A stretch of DNA of 47,591 nucleotides, from the NCBI GenBank assembly GCA_031264475.1, contig JAISEA010000078.1, positions 1 through 47,591 of the forward strand. Direction: 5' to 3'. Source of the DNA: Treponema sp. Its GTDB lineage: Bacteria; Spirochaetota; Spirochaetia; Treponematales; Breznakiellaceae. Positions within the stretch are counted from its first letter, which is position 1, and every line of letters begins with the position of its first letter. Shown here one piece after another: positions 8,683 to 16,740 of this stretch. The translations under genes were made by a program, and so were the position numbers. The notes below the pieces were generated by a model. That model had not been told where the DNA came from, did no database searches, and worked only from the letters and a program-made list of their open reading frames with translations.

Positions 8683-8910
8683 GAGGATTGTCAAGTAATA
8701 TTTATAAATATATAGTTAAGTTTTTAATTGTGAATTGCATAGATAGACGCAAATTTTGCATTGTAAATTGTACTTCAATTTGTGAAAATCAAGTTCTCCA
8801 AAAACAAATACATAATCTGGATTTTATTTGTCTGCCATGCTATCGTACTTTGAGACTAGAAATTCTTTTTTTTAATTTTTAAAAAGTCCGTAAATTTTAT
8901 GACAATCCTC
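8683..8910. promoter_or_regulatory. Divergent control region with a shared 11-bp motif
   Basis: TGACAATCCTC occurs at 8900-8910 on plus, directly abutting the TTGACA of the tRNA-Thr/rpmG promoter, and in inverted orientation at 8683-8693, about 30 bp upstream of the ispE -35 box. Each copy therefore faces its own gene the same way. The roughly 200 bp between them is very AT-rich and holds no gene. A shared regulator site is possible but unproven. Confidence 0.4.
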
Positions 8911-8939
8911 TTGACAAATTTATTTTTTTATTATAAAGT
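8911..8939 (+). promoter_or_regulatory. Promoter of the tRNA-Thr / rpmG / secE / nusG transcript
   Basis: TTGACA at 8911-8916 is followed by TTATAAAGT at 8931-8939. The -10 is either TATAAA (15-nt spacer) or TAAAGT (17-nt spacer). The tRNA-Thr 5' end is at 8952. Confidence 0.65.
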
Positions 8940-8951
8940 ATTATTTCAATT

Positions 8952-9024
8952 GCCCTTGTAGCTCAGTCGGCAGAGCATATCCATGGTAAGGATAAGGTCA
9001 ACGGTTCAATTCCGTTCGAGGGCT
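8952..9024 (+). tRNA. tRNA-Thr (anticodon GGT)
   Basis: Full cloverleaf: acceptor GCCCTTG/CGAGGGC, D arm TAGCTCAGTCGGCAGAGCA, anticodon stem TATCC/GGATA with loop ATGGTAA (anticodon GGT), and T arm ACGGTTCAATTCCGT. CCA is not encoded. It lies 18 bp before rpmG, as the first element of the rpmG-secE-nusG transcript. Confidence 0.95.
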
Positions 9025-9042
9025 TGCCCAGGGAGGTAAAGA

Positions 9043-9216
9043 ATGGCAACGAAAAAGACGGCTGTGGAACTTATCGCACTCCAGTGTGTGGAGTGTAAAC
9101 GGAAAAATTACACCACAAAGAAGAATCGTAGGAACAATCAGGAAAAGTTTGAATTTAAGAAGTATTGTCCGTTTGATCGCAAGCATACTATCCATAAAGA
9201 AACGAAAATCAAGTGA
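9043..9216 (+). CDS. rpmG: Large-subunit ribosomal protein bL33
   Basis: A 57-aa protein, too short for many ORF screens. The sequence ([20 protein letters not shown], then [11 protein letters not shown], then [19 protein letters not shown]) is an unmistakable bL33. Zinc-type features are partly kept: Cys15 and Cys18 form CxxC and Cys42 is present, but the fourth position of the second knuckle is Asp45 (CPFD). Zinc binding may therefore be weak, or use Asp. GGGAGG lies 7 nt before the ATG. Flanked by tRNA-Thr and tRNA-Trp in the usual treponeme order. Confidence 0.95.
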   Translation: MATKKTAVELIALQCVECKRKNYTTKKNRRNNQEKFEFKKYCPFDRKHTIHKETKIK

Positions 9217-9285
9217 GACAGTTTTCAGGTAACGTGTTTTCGCGCTTTGCCGAGAATTCTGTGCCTTTGTCAGAGTAAGTCAATT

Positions 9286-9358
9286 AGGCCAGTAGCTCTA
9301 ATGGTAGAGCGTCGGTCTCCAAAACCGAATGTTGTGGGTTCGAGTCCTACCTGGCCTG
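9286..9358 (+). tRNA. tRNA-Trp (anticodon CCA)
   Basis: Cloverleaf: acceptor AGGCCAG/CTGGCCT, D arm TAGCTCTAATGGTAGAGCG, anticodon stem TCGGT/ACCGA with loop CTCCAAA (anticodon CCA), T arm GTGGGTTCGAGTCCTAC, discriminator G. CCA is not encoded. It sits between rpmG and secE, as in many bacteria. Confidence 0.95.
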
Positions 9359-9371
9359 TATTTTGCAGTGA

Positions 9372-9445
9372 TATAGAGAATAACTCGTTGGTTGAAAGAT
9401 TGTCGTTAAATTCTCAAACTAAAATATCATTTACTATTCTCTATA
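9372..9445 (+). repeat. Intergenic palindromic element (tRNA-Trp / secE junction)
   Basis: Outer stem TATAGAGAATA (9372-9382) pairs perfectly with TATTCTCTATA (9435-9445); about 50 nt lie between. It has the outer-stem architecture of the elements at the other junctions of this operon, but the TTGTTA/TAACAA boxes are not clear in this copy. It lies directly before the secE ribosome site. Confidence 0.65.
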
Positions 9446-9461
9446 AAATTAAAGGATAATT

Positions 9462-9665
9462 ATGGATACCGTAAAGAAGAAGAAGGTAAATAAAATTGTC
9501 TCGTTTGCGAAAGAGTCTTACGCTGAACTTAAGAAAGTTGTATGGCCCAGTCGTGAGGATGCTATAAGTTCTGTGAAGGTTGTTATAATTTCTACTGTTA
9601 TTATAGCGATGGTTCTGGGACTTATTGATGTTCTGCTCCTACTCGGTATGCAGGCGATTTTCTAA
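9462..9665 (+). CDS. secE: Preprotein translocase subunit SecE
   Basis: Essential clamp subunit of the SecYEG channel in the inner membrane. The 67-aa form is the short single-span type. After a Lys-rich N-terminus come the amphipathic helix and hinge (SFAKESYAELKKVVWPSREDA), then one transmembrane helix (VKVVIISTVIIAMVLGLIDVL). AAGGA lies before ATG 9462. The secE-nusG order is conserved. 91 bp separate it from nusG, with a possible internal promoter. Confidence 0.96.
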   Translation: MDTVKKKKVNKIVSFAKESYAELKKVVWPSREDAISSVKVVIISTVIIAMVLGLIDVLLLLGMQAIF

Positions 9666-9713
9666 TTTTGGTCGTTCCGGAAATTTTGTTTCACCGGGAC
9701 ATTCTAGCGTTTG

Positions 9714-9722
9714 TGGTATAAT
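9714..9722 (+). promoter_or_regulatory. Possible extended -10 promoter upstream of nusG
   Basis: TGGTATAAT (TG plus one base plus a consensus TATAAT at 9717-9722). No consensus -35 lies 17 nt upstream. The start would fall about 30 nt before the nusG ATG. Confidence 0.35.
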
Positions 9723-9756
9723 GCTGTAAATGCTCCGTACTTTTAATAGGAAAGAT

Positions 9757-10314
9757 ATGGCTATAGGCTGGTATGTTCTCCATGTTTATTCAGGTTTTGA
9801 GAATAAAATAGAAAAGACTATTCATATTATGCTCTCCGTGGGTAAACTTGACTCGAATATTGTGAAAAACGTTAAGGTACCGAATGAGTCTATTGTGGAG
9901 ATAAAGGATGGGAAAAAACGTACCCAAACGCGGAAGTTTTTGCCCGGTTATATTCTCATTGAAATGGACCTTCCGGATGACGGATGGAAAGAGGTATGCC
10001 TGAAGATCAGGCAAATAAATGGCGTGACCGCCTTTGTAGGAACCCTTCCAAACAGAAAACCGCAGCCTTTGTCGACTGATGAGGCGCGGGCTATTCTCCA
10101 AAAAACAGGTGAAATCAAAGGCGAAAAACCATCGCGCTCCTTACTATCCTTCAAGCAAGGCGAACAAGTCAAAATCGTTGGAGGTCCATTCGAGTCTTTC
10201 GTTGGTCTCGTCGAAGAAATCAGCCCAGAAAAGAGTAAGCTCAAGGTTATGGTCGGCATTTTTGGTAGAAATGCACCTGTTGAGGTGGATTTTTCACAGG
10301 TGGAAAGGGTATAG
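9757..10314 (+). CDS. nusG: Transcription termination/antitermination factor NusG
   Basis: Binds RNA polymerase and couples it to Rho or the ribosome. The 185-aa product has the NGN domain (GWYVLHVYSGFENKIEKTI, KFLPGYILIEMDL, INGVTAFVG) and a C-terminal KOW domain (QVKIVGGPFESFVGLVEEIS, then VEVDFSQVERV). ATG 9757 (MAIGWYVLH) is chosen because AGGAAAG precedes it and homology begins there; the open frame upstream adds only 9 unrelated codons. Followed by a palindromic element and rplK. Confidence 0.96.
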   Translation: MAIGWYVLHVYSGFENKIEKTIHIMLSVGKLDSNIVKNVKVPNESIVEIKDGKKRTQTRKFLPGYILIEMDLPDDGWKEVCLKIRQINGVTAFVGTLPNRKPQPLSTDEARAILQKTGEIKGEKPSRSLLSFKQGEQVKIVGGPFESFVGLVEEISPEKSKLKVMVGIFGRNAPVEVDFSQVERV

Positions 10315-10318
10315 TATA

Positions 10319-10396
10319 GAATTAGAGAAAGTTTTTGTTAGTAAACGAAGTCTGTTAATTTCAGACAACTTCAATAATAACAATATTCTTTAATTC
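10319..10396 (+). repeat. Intergenic palindromic element (nusG / rplK junction)
   Basis: One of the clearest copies. Outer stem GAATTAGAGAA (10319-10329) pairs with TTCTTTAATTC (10386-10396) with one mismatch. Inside are TTGTTAGTAAACGAAG, inner hairpin GTCTG/CAGAC (7-nt loop) and ATAACAA. There is no T-run, and it lies within an operon of essential genes. Confidence 0.8.
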
Positions 10397-10413
10397 CAAA
10401 TAGAGATGTAGGA

Positions 10414-10470
10414 GAAGTTTAATAGACTTCGCTCGACCTGGACGGTAAGCTGAAAAACAAATCGCCAGGT
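10414..10470 (+). promoter_or_regulatory. Structured leader before rplK (possible L1 autoregulatory site)
   Basis: Two hairpins: GAAGT/ACTTC (10414-10418 with 10426-10430) and ACCTGG/CCAGGT (10436-10441 with 10465-10470). The second is 22 bp before the rplK start. L1 is known to repress the L11-L1 operon by binding its leader in other bacteria. I could not confirm the L1 consensus here. Confidence 0.3.
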
Positions 10471-10490
10471 ATTACTACAGAGGAGAAAAT

Positions 10491-10922
10491 ATGGCAAAGA
10501 AGAAAGTCGTTATGCAAATCAAACTACAGTGTCCGGCAGGCAAGGCAATGCCTACGCCACCGGTTGGTCCGGCACTCGGTCCTCATGGGGTAAGTGCTCC
10601 ACAGTTTGTTCAGCAGTTCAACGACCGAACAAAGATGATGGAGCCGGGGCTAATTATCCCTGTGATTATTACTATCTATGCTGATAAGTCGTTTACTTTC
10701 ATTCTGAAAACACCACCTGCGTCTGTCTTAATCAAGAAGGCGGTGGGTATCGAACACGGTTCCAAGGAATCACACAAGGTCAAAGTGGGCAATCTTCCCA
10801 AGTCAAAACTTGAAGAGATCGCTAAACTGAAGCTTCCAGACCTGACAGCGAACGATCTTGACGCGGCGATGAAAATTGTTGCCGGTACAGCTCGTTCGAT
10901 GGGTGTGGAGGTGGAAAAATGA
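10491..10922 (+). CDS. rplK: Large-subunit ribosomal protein uL11
   Basis: uL11 forms the base of the L7/L12 stalk at the GTPase centre. It is 143 aa, full length. N-terminal domain [20 protein letters not shown] and [17 protein letters not shown] (the thiostrepton-region proline helix), then [15 protein letters not shown] and the rRNA-binding C-terminal domain ([29 protein letters not shown]). AGAGGAG lies 6 nt before the ATG. Its stop overlaps the rplA start by 4 bp (ATGA), implying translational coupling. Confidence 0.97.
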   Translation: MAKKKVVMQIKLQCPAGKAMPTPPVGPALGPHGVSAPQFVQQFNDRTKMMEPGLIIPVIITIYADKSFTFILKTPPASVLIKKAVGIEHGSKESHKVKVGNLPKSKLEEIAKLKLPDLTANDLDAAMKIVAGTARSMGVEVEK

Positions 10923-11596
10923 AGCACGGTAAAAAATACCGCGATGCTGTCAAAAAATATGACAGAGCGGCGATATTCGACCTTCAGTCCGCTTTCGACT
11001 TGGTGAAATCTCTGGCTTACGCGAAGTTTGATGAAACTATCGACATTTCCATCAAGTTGAACTTGAAAAAGAGTCAGTCTGTGCGCGATACAGTGATTGT
11101 GCCTAACCAGTTTAAAGCGGAAAAGCGTATCCTGGTATTCTGTAAGCCTGAAAAAGAAGCGGAGGCAAAGGATGCAGGCGCGGTTTTCGTTGGTTCAGAT
11201 GACCTCATTGCTAAGGTGAAAGATGGCTGGCTCGATTTTGATGTAGCAGTCGCTACGCCGGATATGATGAGAGACGTGGGCAAACTCGGTATGGTACTGG
11301 GTAGGCGTGGGCTTATGCCTAATCCGAAAACCGGTACCGTTACCTTTGACCTCAAGGGTGCGTTATCCGAACTCCGCAAAGGGCGTACGGAATTCCGTGC
11401 TGATAAAACCGGTGTGGTGCACCTGGCGATTGGTAAGTTGTCCATGGATAATGCAAAACTCGTGGCAAACGCAAAAGTCGTTGTTGTAGAAGTTAAACGC
11501 AAAAAGCCAACCGACGCAAAAGGTGATTTTATCACCAGCGTTTCTGTGGCATCTACTATGGGACCTGGTATCTGGGCCGCGGTGAAAGATGAATAG
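10919..11596 (+). CDS. rplA: Large-subunit ribosomal protein uL1
   Basis: uL1 binds 23S rRNA at the mobile L1 stalk by the E site. It is 225 aa, normal for the family. Motifs: [14 protein letters not shown] at the N-terminus, [15 protein letters not shown], the inserted Rossmann-like domain, [15 protein letters not shown] (a family signature), and ending in [16 protein letters not shown]. The start overlaps the rplK stop (ATGA). A palindromic element fills the gap to rplJ. Confidence 0.97.
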   Translation: MKHGKKYRDAVKKYDRAAIFDLQSAFDLVKSLAYAKFDETIDISIKLNLKKSQSVRDTVIVPNQFKAEKRILVFCKPEKEAEAKDAGAVFVGSDDLIAKVKDGWLDFDVAVATPDMMRDVGKLGMVLGRRGLMPNPKTGTVTFDLKGALSELRKGRTEFRADKTGVVHLAIGKLSMDNAKLVANAKVVVVEVKRKKPTDAKGDFITSVSVASTMGPGIWAAVKDE

Positions 11597-11676
11597 GAAG
11601 TTGGAGTTGTTTTTTGTTACAGAGTTTTGCTTAAATTCGGCAAGCTTTGGTTGCTAATGAAAAACCTATCCCCTTC
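11597..11676 (+). repeat. Intergenic palindromic element (rplA / rplJ junction)
   Basis: Left arm GTTTTTTGTTA (11608 onward) pairs imperfectly with TAATGAAAAAC (11655 onward). An inner TTGC/GCAA hairpin lies between, and GAAG/CTTC-type outer pairing reaches from just after the rplA stop to 11676. The arms are more diverged than at 10319 or 12843. It occupies the place where an L10 leader would be expected. Confidence 0.55.
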
Positions 11677-11707
11677 TTTTACTTTTTCTAATAAACAAGG
11701 AGAAATA

Positions 11708-12247
11708 ATGGCAATTTTAGCAAAAAAAGAACAGGAATACAAGGTTAAGGCGATAAACGAGTTGGAGGAAGCGTTTGAATCTGCACAGGATTTCATCTTC
11801 GCTGATTACCGAGGGTTGACGGTGGAGCAAATTATGGAGTTGCGACGACAGTTGAGAGCAAAGAATGCAGTATTCAGGGTTGTGAAAAACAATTTCGCCC
11901 GCATAGCCTTTGAGCGACTTTCTACGTCGGACGTATCGCCTTACTTGCTAGGTCCTACGGCTGTGGCTATTGCGTCGCAGGACTCAAATGAAGTGGCAAA
12001 GACGTTGTTTGATTTTATGAAGTCAGTGTCCTGTCTTAAAGTAAAAGGCGGCTTGGTTAATGGTACGGTTTACACAGACAAACAAGTTGAGGAGTTTTCC
12101 AAACTCCCCGGTAAGTTGCAACTTGTTTCTATGCTTATGTCTTGTATGAACGGATCTGTACGCAACCTTGTCAGCGCGTTGAATGACATCAACGCTCGCC
12201 TTGTCCGCACGGTCAAAGCGGTGGCGGATAAAAAAGCCACCGGTTGA
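11708..12247 (+). CDS. rplJ: Large-subunit ribosomal protein uL10
   Basis: uL10 anchors the L7/L12 dimers of the ribosomal stalk. The 179-aa product starts MAILAKKEQEYKVKAINELE and contains FIFADYRGLTVEQIMELRRQLR, FRVVKNNFARIAF and YLLGPTAVAI. It ends with a helical tail that binds L7/L12 (VSALNDINARLVRTVKAVADKK). ATG 11708 with AAGGAG 6 nt upstream is preferred; the open frame upstream (27 codons) only covers the palindromic element. Confidence 0.97.
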   Translation: MAILAKKEQEYKVKAINELEEAFESAQDFIFADYRGLTVEQIMELRRQLRAKNAVFRVVKNNFARIAFERLSTSDVSPYLLGPTAVAIASQDSNEVAKTLFDFMKSVSCLKVKGGLVNGTVYTDKQVEEFSKLPGKLQLVSMLMSCMNGSVRNLVSALNDINARLVRTVKAVADKKATG

Positions 12248-12251
12248 AAAT

Positions 12252-12356
12252 AGGGAGTAAGAGATTACAGAGTCGAGAGTAGGTTATGTTAGCAAACAAG
12301 CTTGTCTTTCAAGCAATGTTCAGTAACAAAATATACTCTCAACTCCCGACTTTTAA
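12252..12356 (+). repeat. Intergenic palindromic element (rplJ / rplL junction)
   Basis: GAGAGTA pairs with TACTCTC (right arm about 12334-12340); GGGAGT at 12254 can pair with ACTCCC further out. The core is TATGTTAGCAAACAAG, inner hairpin GCTTG/CAAGC (5-nt loop), then TTCAGTAACAAA. The core matches the 12843 copy nearly base for base. Confidence 0.8.
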
Positions 12357-12404
12357 TTCCTAACAATCCCTTGTCAGACTTCACGTAACTGTCCTCTGTC
12401 AAGG

Positions 12405-12436
12405 AAAAGCCCCCATCTGGGGAAAAATTTTATTTT
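12405..12436 (+). terminator. Possible attenuator hairpin before rplL
   Basis: CCCC/GGGG stem with a short loop, followed by AAAAATTTTATTTTT and then the rplL ribosome site. The short stem and A/T-rich tail resemble an attenuator that would adjust the L10:L7/L12 ratio. The stem is weak. Confidence 0.35.
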
Positions 12437-12449
12437 TAAGGAGAAGATA

Positions 12450-12833
12450 ATGGCAGTTAGTATTGACGAGATTTTGGAGACGATTTCTTCCATGACTGTT
12501 TTGGAGGTTTCGGAACTGGTTAAGAAAATGGAGGAGAAGTTTGGTGTTTCCGCGGCGGCCCCAGTGTCGGTCGCTACAGTTGCCGGTACTGCGGCGTCCG
12601 CGGAGCCTGTTGAGGAAAAGACGGAATTCAACGTCCTTCTTAAGGCGTTTGAGGCCGATAAGAAGATAGCCGTCATCAAGGATGTCCGAGCCGTTACCGG
12701 TCTGGGGCTGAAGGAAGCCAAAGATTTGGTGGAAGGTGTGCCGAAATTGCTCAAAGAAGGCATATCCAAAGAAGATGCTGAAAAGATCAAGAAGTCTGTT
12801 ACCGAAGCCGGTGGAACGGTGGAAATTCAGTAG
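12450..12833 (+). CDS. rplL: Large-subunit ribosomal protein bL12 (L7/L12)
   Basis: Multicopy stalk protein that recruits translational GTPases. At 127 aa it has the N-terminal dimerisation domain ([22 protein letters not shown]), an Ala/Val-rich hinge ([20 protein letters not shown]) and the C-terminal factor-binding domain ([20 protein letters not shown], then [12 protein letters not shown] and GGTVEIQ). AAGGAG precedes the ATG by 7 nt. The 117-bp gap to rpoB mostly holds a palindromic element. Confidence 0.97.
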   Translation: MAVSIDEILETISSMTVLEVSELVKKMEEKFGVSAAAPVSVATVAGTAASAEPVEEKTEFNVLLKAFEADKKIAVIKDVRAVTGLGLKEAKDLVEGVPKLLKEGISKEDAEKIKKSVTEAGGTVEIQ

Positions 12834-12842
12834 TTGGGTTTT

Positions 12843-12950
12843 TAGAGAATAGAGGGGTTGGGAATAGGGGTTATGTTAGCAAACAAGATTTATTTTTTCA
12901 AATAATGTTCTGTAACAGAAATCTATTCCCAATTTCTAACCCTCTATAAA
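12843..12950 (+). repeat. Intergenic palindromic element (rplL / rpoB junction)
   Basis: The most complete copy. GGGAATAG (12860-12867) pairs perfectly with CTATTCCC (12923-12930), extended outward by AGAGGGGTT (12851-12859) with AACCCTCT (12938-12945). The core TATGTTAGCAAACAAGA, an A/T-rich inner arm and TTCTGTAACAGA match the 12252 copy. Confidence 0.85.
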
Positions 12951-13001
12951 TCTTATTCCTTTTCTTTTAAAAAATTATAAACAAATACAGTAGAGGGAAC
13001 C

Positions 13002-16000
13002 GTGGATAGAAGAGATAAAGAAAGAATTCTTATCGGAAAAGATATCCAAAATGGAGTTGATCCGAAAGATGTGATGGAAATGCCGGACTTGATTGATATT
13101 CAACTTTGCTCTTATGAGCGATTCCTGCAAAGGGAGCGGCTGAAACGAGGCGAAAAACTGGAGAATCAAGGGCTTGAAGAAGCTTTTCGTACGACATTTC
13201 CTATCATCAGCCAAAATGAAGAGACAGTTCTTGAATATGAATATTACAGCCTTGACGAAGAAGGAGTTAAATTTAATGAACAGGAATGCCATCAAAAAGG
13301 ACTCACTTATGCTATTCCTCTTAAAGCGCGTATAAACCTCATATTTCAGCAAACTGGTGAAATTCGACAAAAAGACATTTACATGGGTGATATCCCCATT
13401 ATGACAGAACATGGAACCTTCATCATCAACGGAGCGGAACGCGTTGTTGTGAGTCAAATTCATCGTTCACCCGGTGTTATCTTTAACCATGAAAAAGGTA
13501 TATTTTCCTCGCGCATCATTCCCTACCGTGGGTCGTGGCTCGAATTCGAAGTTGATCAGAAGAAGGAAATGATTTATGCTAAAATAGATCGTAAGAAACG
13601 TATCCTTGGCACCATATTCCTTCGCGCTCTGGGATACGGTTCTCGCGAGGAGATAATCAAGAGTTTCTACAAGACAATGTCTTTTGAAATAAAGGATGAT
13701 GAAGAAACCAGAGTGAGAATTTCCGGTAAGTTGCTTGCGGCGCCGGTCTGGATTAGCGCGGATGAAAGCGATGAAACCACGGTCGATGGTAGAAAAAAAC
13801 TCTATAAAGCTGGTGAAAAGATGCATCCCCATAATGTAGATAAGCTTTTGGCGCATAGTATTCAAGCGGTGGAAATAATAGACTTTGAGGCAAAAGACTC
13901 CCTTAATTCCCCCATAATTTTGAACTGCTTTGAACGGGAGGAAATCAGATATCCGGAAGACGACCCGACGAAAGATGAACCGACGAAGGAAACATCTATC
14001 AGTGCAGTTCACAATGCGCGAATGCCCGGGGATTCAATCACTGTGGAAGCCGCGGAAAAAGATCTTATAACTCTTTTCTTCATGATGCAGCGCTATGACC
14101 TCGGTAAGGTAGGGCGTTACAAGCTTAACAAGAAATTCAATCTCGGAACGCCGATGGATACCTTCACATTGACCAAAGAAGATATCATCGCTACGATGAA
14201 GTTCCTCATTAAAGTCTACATCGGCGAGGAAAATATAGACGACATCGACCATATGGGTAATCGGCGCGTGCGCTCTGTAGGTGAACTTATGACTGTTGAA
14301 ATGAAAACTGCCTTTACGCGCATGGAGAGAATAGCCAAAGAGCGTATGAGTCTCAAGGAAATAGAAACTATCAAGCCTCAAGATCTTATCTCTATCAAGC
14401 CGATTGTTGCGGCGATCAAGGAATTCTTCGGTTCTAGCCAATTGTCGCAATTCATGGATCAGGTGAATCCACTCGCGGAACTCACTCATAAACGCAGACT
14501 GAATGCACTCGGTCCGGGTGGCTTGAGTCGCGACCGCGCTGGCTTCGATGTACGGGATGTGCATTATACTCATTATGGTAGAATGTGTCCGATTGAGACT
14601 CCTGAAGGTCCAAACATCGGGTTGATTGTATCTTTGGCAAATTATACCCGCGTCAATGACTACGGTTTTTTGGAATCGCCTTACCGGAGAGTGGTAAACG
14701 GCATCGCCACCAAGGATATTGATTACCTTTCCGCAATGGAGGAAGATCGTCATTTCATCGCACAGGCTTCAGCAAAGCTCAACATGGACAGCTCTTTTGC
14801 GGACCATCAAGTTTCGTGTAGACGCCAAGGTGATTATACGAGCAGAAATCCTAACGAGATCGAATACATGGACGTTTCTCCACGGCAAATCATTTCAGTA
14901 TCTACATCCCTTATTCCATTTTTGGAACATGACGACGCTAATCGTGCACTTATGGGTTCCAATATGCAGAGGCAGGCAGTGCCACTTGTATTCCCAGAAG
15001 CACCTCGTGTAGGTACCGGCATGGAAGGTAAATGCGCCTACGACTCTGGCGTACTTATCAAGGCGCGGCGGGATGGCGTGGTCATTCATGTGACGTACGG
15101 TGAAATCATCGTCCAGCCGGACGATAAGCAAACCAAAGTGCCGGAGACAGACGATCATGGGTTTGATGTCTACAAATTATTGAAATATCAACGGACTAAT
15201 CAAGATACGTGCTACAACCATCGTCCCATTGTGAAATTGGGATCCCGTGTGATCAGTGGACAGGTAATTGCAGATGGTCCTGCTACCCAAAATGGAGAGC
15301 TTGCTCTGGGTCGCAACCTACTTGTAGGTTTTATGCCCTGGAATGGGTATAATTATGAAGATTCTATCCTCATCTCACAGAGAATTGTGAAGGAGGATAT
15401 GTTCACGTCCGTTCACATAAAAGAGTTTCCGATAGAGGTACGTGAGACGAAACTTGGCCCCGAAAGAATTACTCGTGATATACCGAATATGAGCGAAAAA
15501 AGTCTTGACAGTCTTGATGCTGAAGGTATCATCATCGTGGGTGCAAAAGTGCGGGCAGGCGATATTCTGGTTGGTAAGGTTACACCCAAGAGCGAAACCG
15601 AAACTACGCCTGAATTCAAGCTGTTAAACTCTATTTTTGGCGAAAAGGCGAAAGATGTAAGGGATACATCCCTACGCGTACCTCATGGTATAGATGGTAC
15701 AGTAATCGAGATTCAACGACTAGGTAGAGCTAATGGCGACGATCTGAATCCGGGCGTCAATGAAATTGTCAAGGTGCTGATTGCCACGAAGCGTAAGCTC
15801 CGCGAAGGCGATAAGATGGCGGGACGGCACGGTAATAAGGGCGTTGTCGCCCGCATTCTGCCAGAAGAGGATATGCCCTATATGGAGGACGGTACTCCAC
15901 TTGATCTATGTCTCACCCCTCTCGGCGTTCCCTCTCGCATGAACATTGGTCAGCTTCTGGAAACAGAGCTAGGCTGGGCGGGGCTCAAGCTGAATGAGTG

Positions 16001-16568
16001 GTATGCTGCACCGGTATTTCAGTCCCCCACAACCGATCAAATAGCCGAAAAGCTGAAAGAGGCGGGTATATGCAATACAGATGAACATCTCCGCACCAAA
16101 ACCTATCTGCATGACGGGCGCACTGGCGAATATTTTGTTAATCCGATTTTCTGTGGAGTTATCTACTTCTTAAAACTTCACCACCTTGTGGATGACAAAA
16201 TGCACGCACGCTCCACAGGTCCTTACTCCCTAGTGACTCAACAGCCACTGGGTGGAAAGGCGCAATTCGGAGGGCAAAGGTTCGGCGAAATGGAAGTGTG
16301 GGCTCTTGAAGCTTATGGCGCGGCAAATACATTGCAGGAACTGCTCACTATCAAGTCAGACGATATGACCGGGCGCTCCAAGGTTTATGAGGCGATTGTA
16401 AAAGGTGAACCGTCTATGAGTGCAGGTATTCCCGAATCGTTCAATGTACTGGTACAGGAGCTTCGCGGACTTGCCATGGATTTGACTATATTCGATGACC
16501 ATGATAGACAAATTGCCCTCACAGAACGCGATGAGGAAATGATTGAAAAAGCAGGAAGCAATTTCTAA
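13002..16568 (+). CDS. rpoB: DNA-directed RNA polymerase subunit beta
   Basis: Beta subunit of core RNA polymerase, 1188 aa, with no break. Visible: the rifampicin cluster [20 protein letters not shown] followed by [32 protein letters not shown]; the active-site region [30 protein letters not shown]; and the C-terminal [20 protein letters not shown]. Residue 501 is Asn where E. coli has Ser531; this substitution is known to go with natural rifampicin resistance in treponemes and Borrelia. GTG 13002 follows AGAGGG by 4 nt. The next gene is rpoC, across a palindromic element. Confidence 0.98.
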   Translation: MDRRDKERILIGKDIQNGVDPKDVMEMPDLIDIQLCSYERFLQRERLKRGEKLENQGLEEAFRTTFPIISQNEETVLEYEYYSLDEEGVKFNEQECHQKGLTYAIPLKARINLIFQQTGEIRQKDIYMGDIPIMTEHGTFIINGAERVVVSQIHRSPGVIFNHEKGIFSSRIIPYRGSWLEFEVDQKKEMIYAKIDRKKRILGTIFLRALGYGSREEIIKSFYKTMSFEIKDDEETRVRISGKLLAAPVWISADESDETTVDGRKKLYKAGEKMHPHNVDKLLAHSIQAVEIIDFEAKDSLNSPIILNCFEREEIRYPEDDPTKDEPTKETSISAVHNARMPGDSITVEAAEKDLITLFFMMQRYDLGKVGRYKLNKKFNLGTPMDTFTLTKEDIIATMKFLIKVYIGEENIDDIDHMGNRRVRSVGELMTVEMKTAFTRMERIAKERMSLKEIETIKPQDLISIKPIVAAIKEFFGSSQLSQFMDQVNPLAELTHKRRLNALGPGGLSRDRAGFDVRDVHYTHYGRMCPIETPEGPNIGLIVSLANYTRVNDYGFLESPYRRVVNGIATKDIDYLSAMEEDRHFIAQASAKLNMDSSFADHQVSCRRQGDYTSRNPNEIEYMDVSPRQIISVSTSLIPFLEHDDANRALMGSNMQRQAVPLVFPEAPRVGTGMEGKCAYDSGVLIKARRDGVVIHVTYGEIIVQPDDKQTKVPETDDHGFDVYKLLKYQRTNQDTCYNHRPIVKLGSRVISGQVIADGPATQNGELALGRNLLVGFMPWNGYNYEDSILISQRIVKEDMFTSVHIKEFPIEVRETKLGPERITRDIPNMSEKSLDSLDAEGIIIVGAKVRAGDILVGKVTPKSETETTPEFKLLNSIFGEKAKDVRDTSLRVPHGIDGTVIEIQRLGRANGDDLNPGVNEIVKVLIATKRKLREGDKMAGRHGNKGVVARILPEEDMPYMEDGTPLDLCLTPLGVPSRMNIGQLLETELGWAGLKLNEWYAAPVFQSPTTDQIAEKLKEAGICNTDEHLRTKTYLHDGRTGEYFVNPIFCGVIYFLKLHHLVDDKMHARSTGPYSLVTQQPLGGKAQFGGQRFGEMEVWALEAYGAANTLQELLTIKSDDMTGRSKVYEAIVKGEPSMSAGIPESFNVLVQELRGLAMDLTIFDDHDRQIALTERDEEMIEKAGSNF

Positions 16569-16686
16569 ATTTTAGAAGGTTGGGAGCTAGGGATAAGGAG
16601 TATTGTTACTAAATATTACTTGAAAGAGACAAGTTTTGTTTTCTAACAAAAAACTACTTTCTATTCTCTGCCTCTTAACCCCTCAA
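16569..16686 (+). repeat. Intergenic palindromic element (rpoB / rpoC junction)
   Basis: Imperfect outer pairing of GGTTGGGAG with CTCTTAACC and of TAGGGATAAGGAGTA with TACTTTCTATTCTCT. Inside are TTGTTACTAAAT, inner hairpin ACTTG/CAAGT (7-nt loop) and CTAACAAA. Same layout as the 10319 and 12843 copies. Confidence 0.7.
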
Positions 16687-16740
16687 GAGACTACTCGAAA
16701 TAAATGATTCATTGTTATAAAACGAATAACGAGGAGAAAA

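Noticed and set aside
8688..8882. A 64-aa plus-strand ORF in the ispE/tRNA-Thr gap
   Set aside because: No ribosome site, very AT-rich, no recognisable sequence.
10319..12950. The palindromic elements as ordinary rho-independent terminators
   Set aside because: Most lack a T-run, the loops are long and structured, and they would cut an essential operon at every gene.
13467..14753. Antisense ORFs of 181 and 239 aa in rpoB, and similar ones in rpoC (19825-20739)
   Set aside because: They lie fully inside a conserved gene on the other strand and show no family motif or ribosome site.
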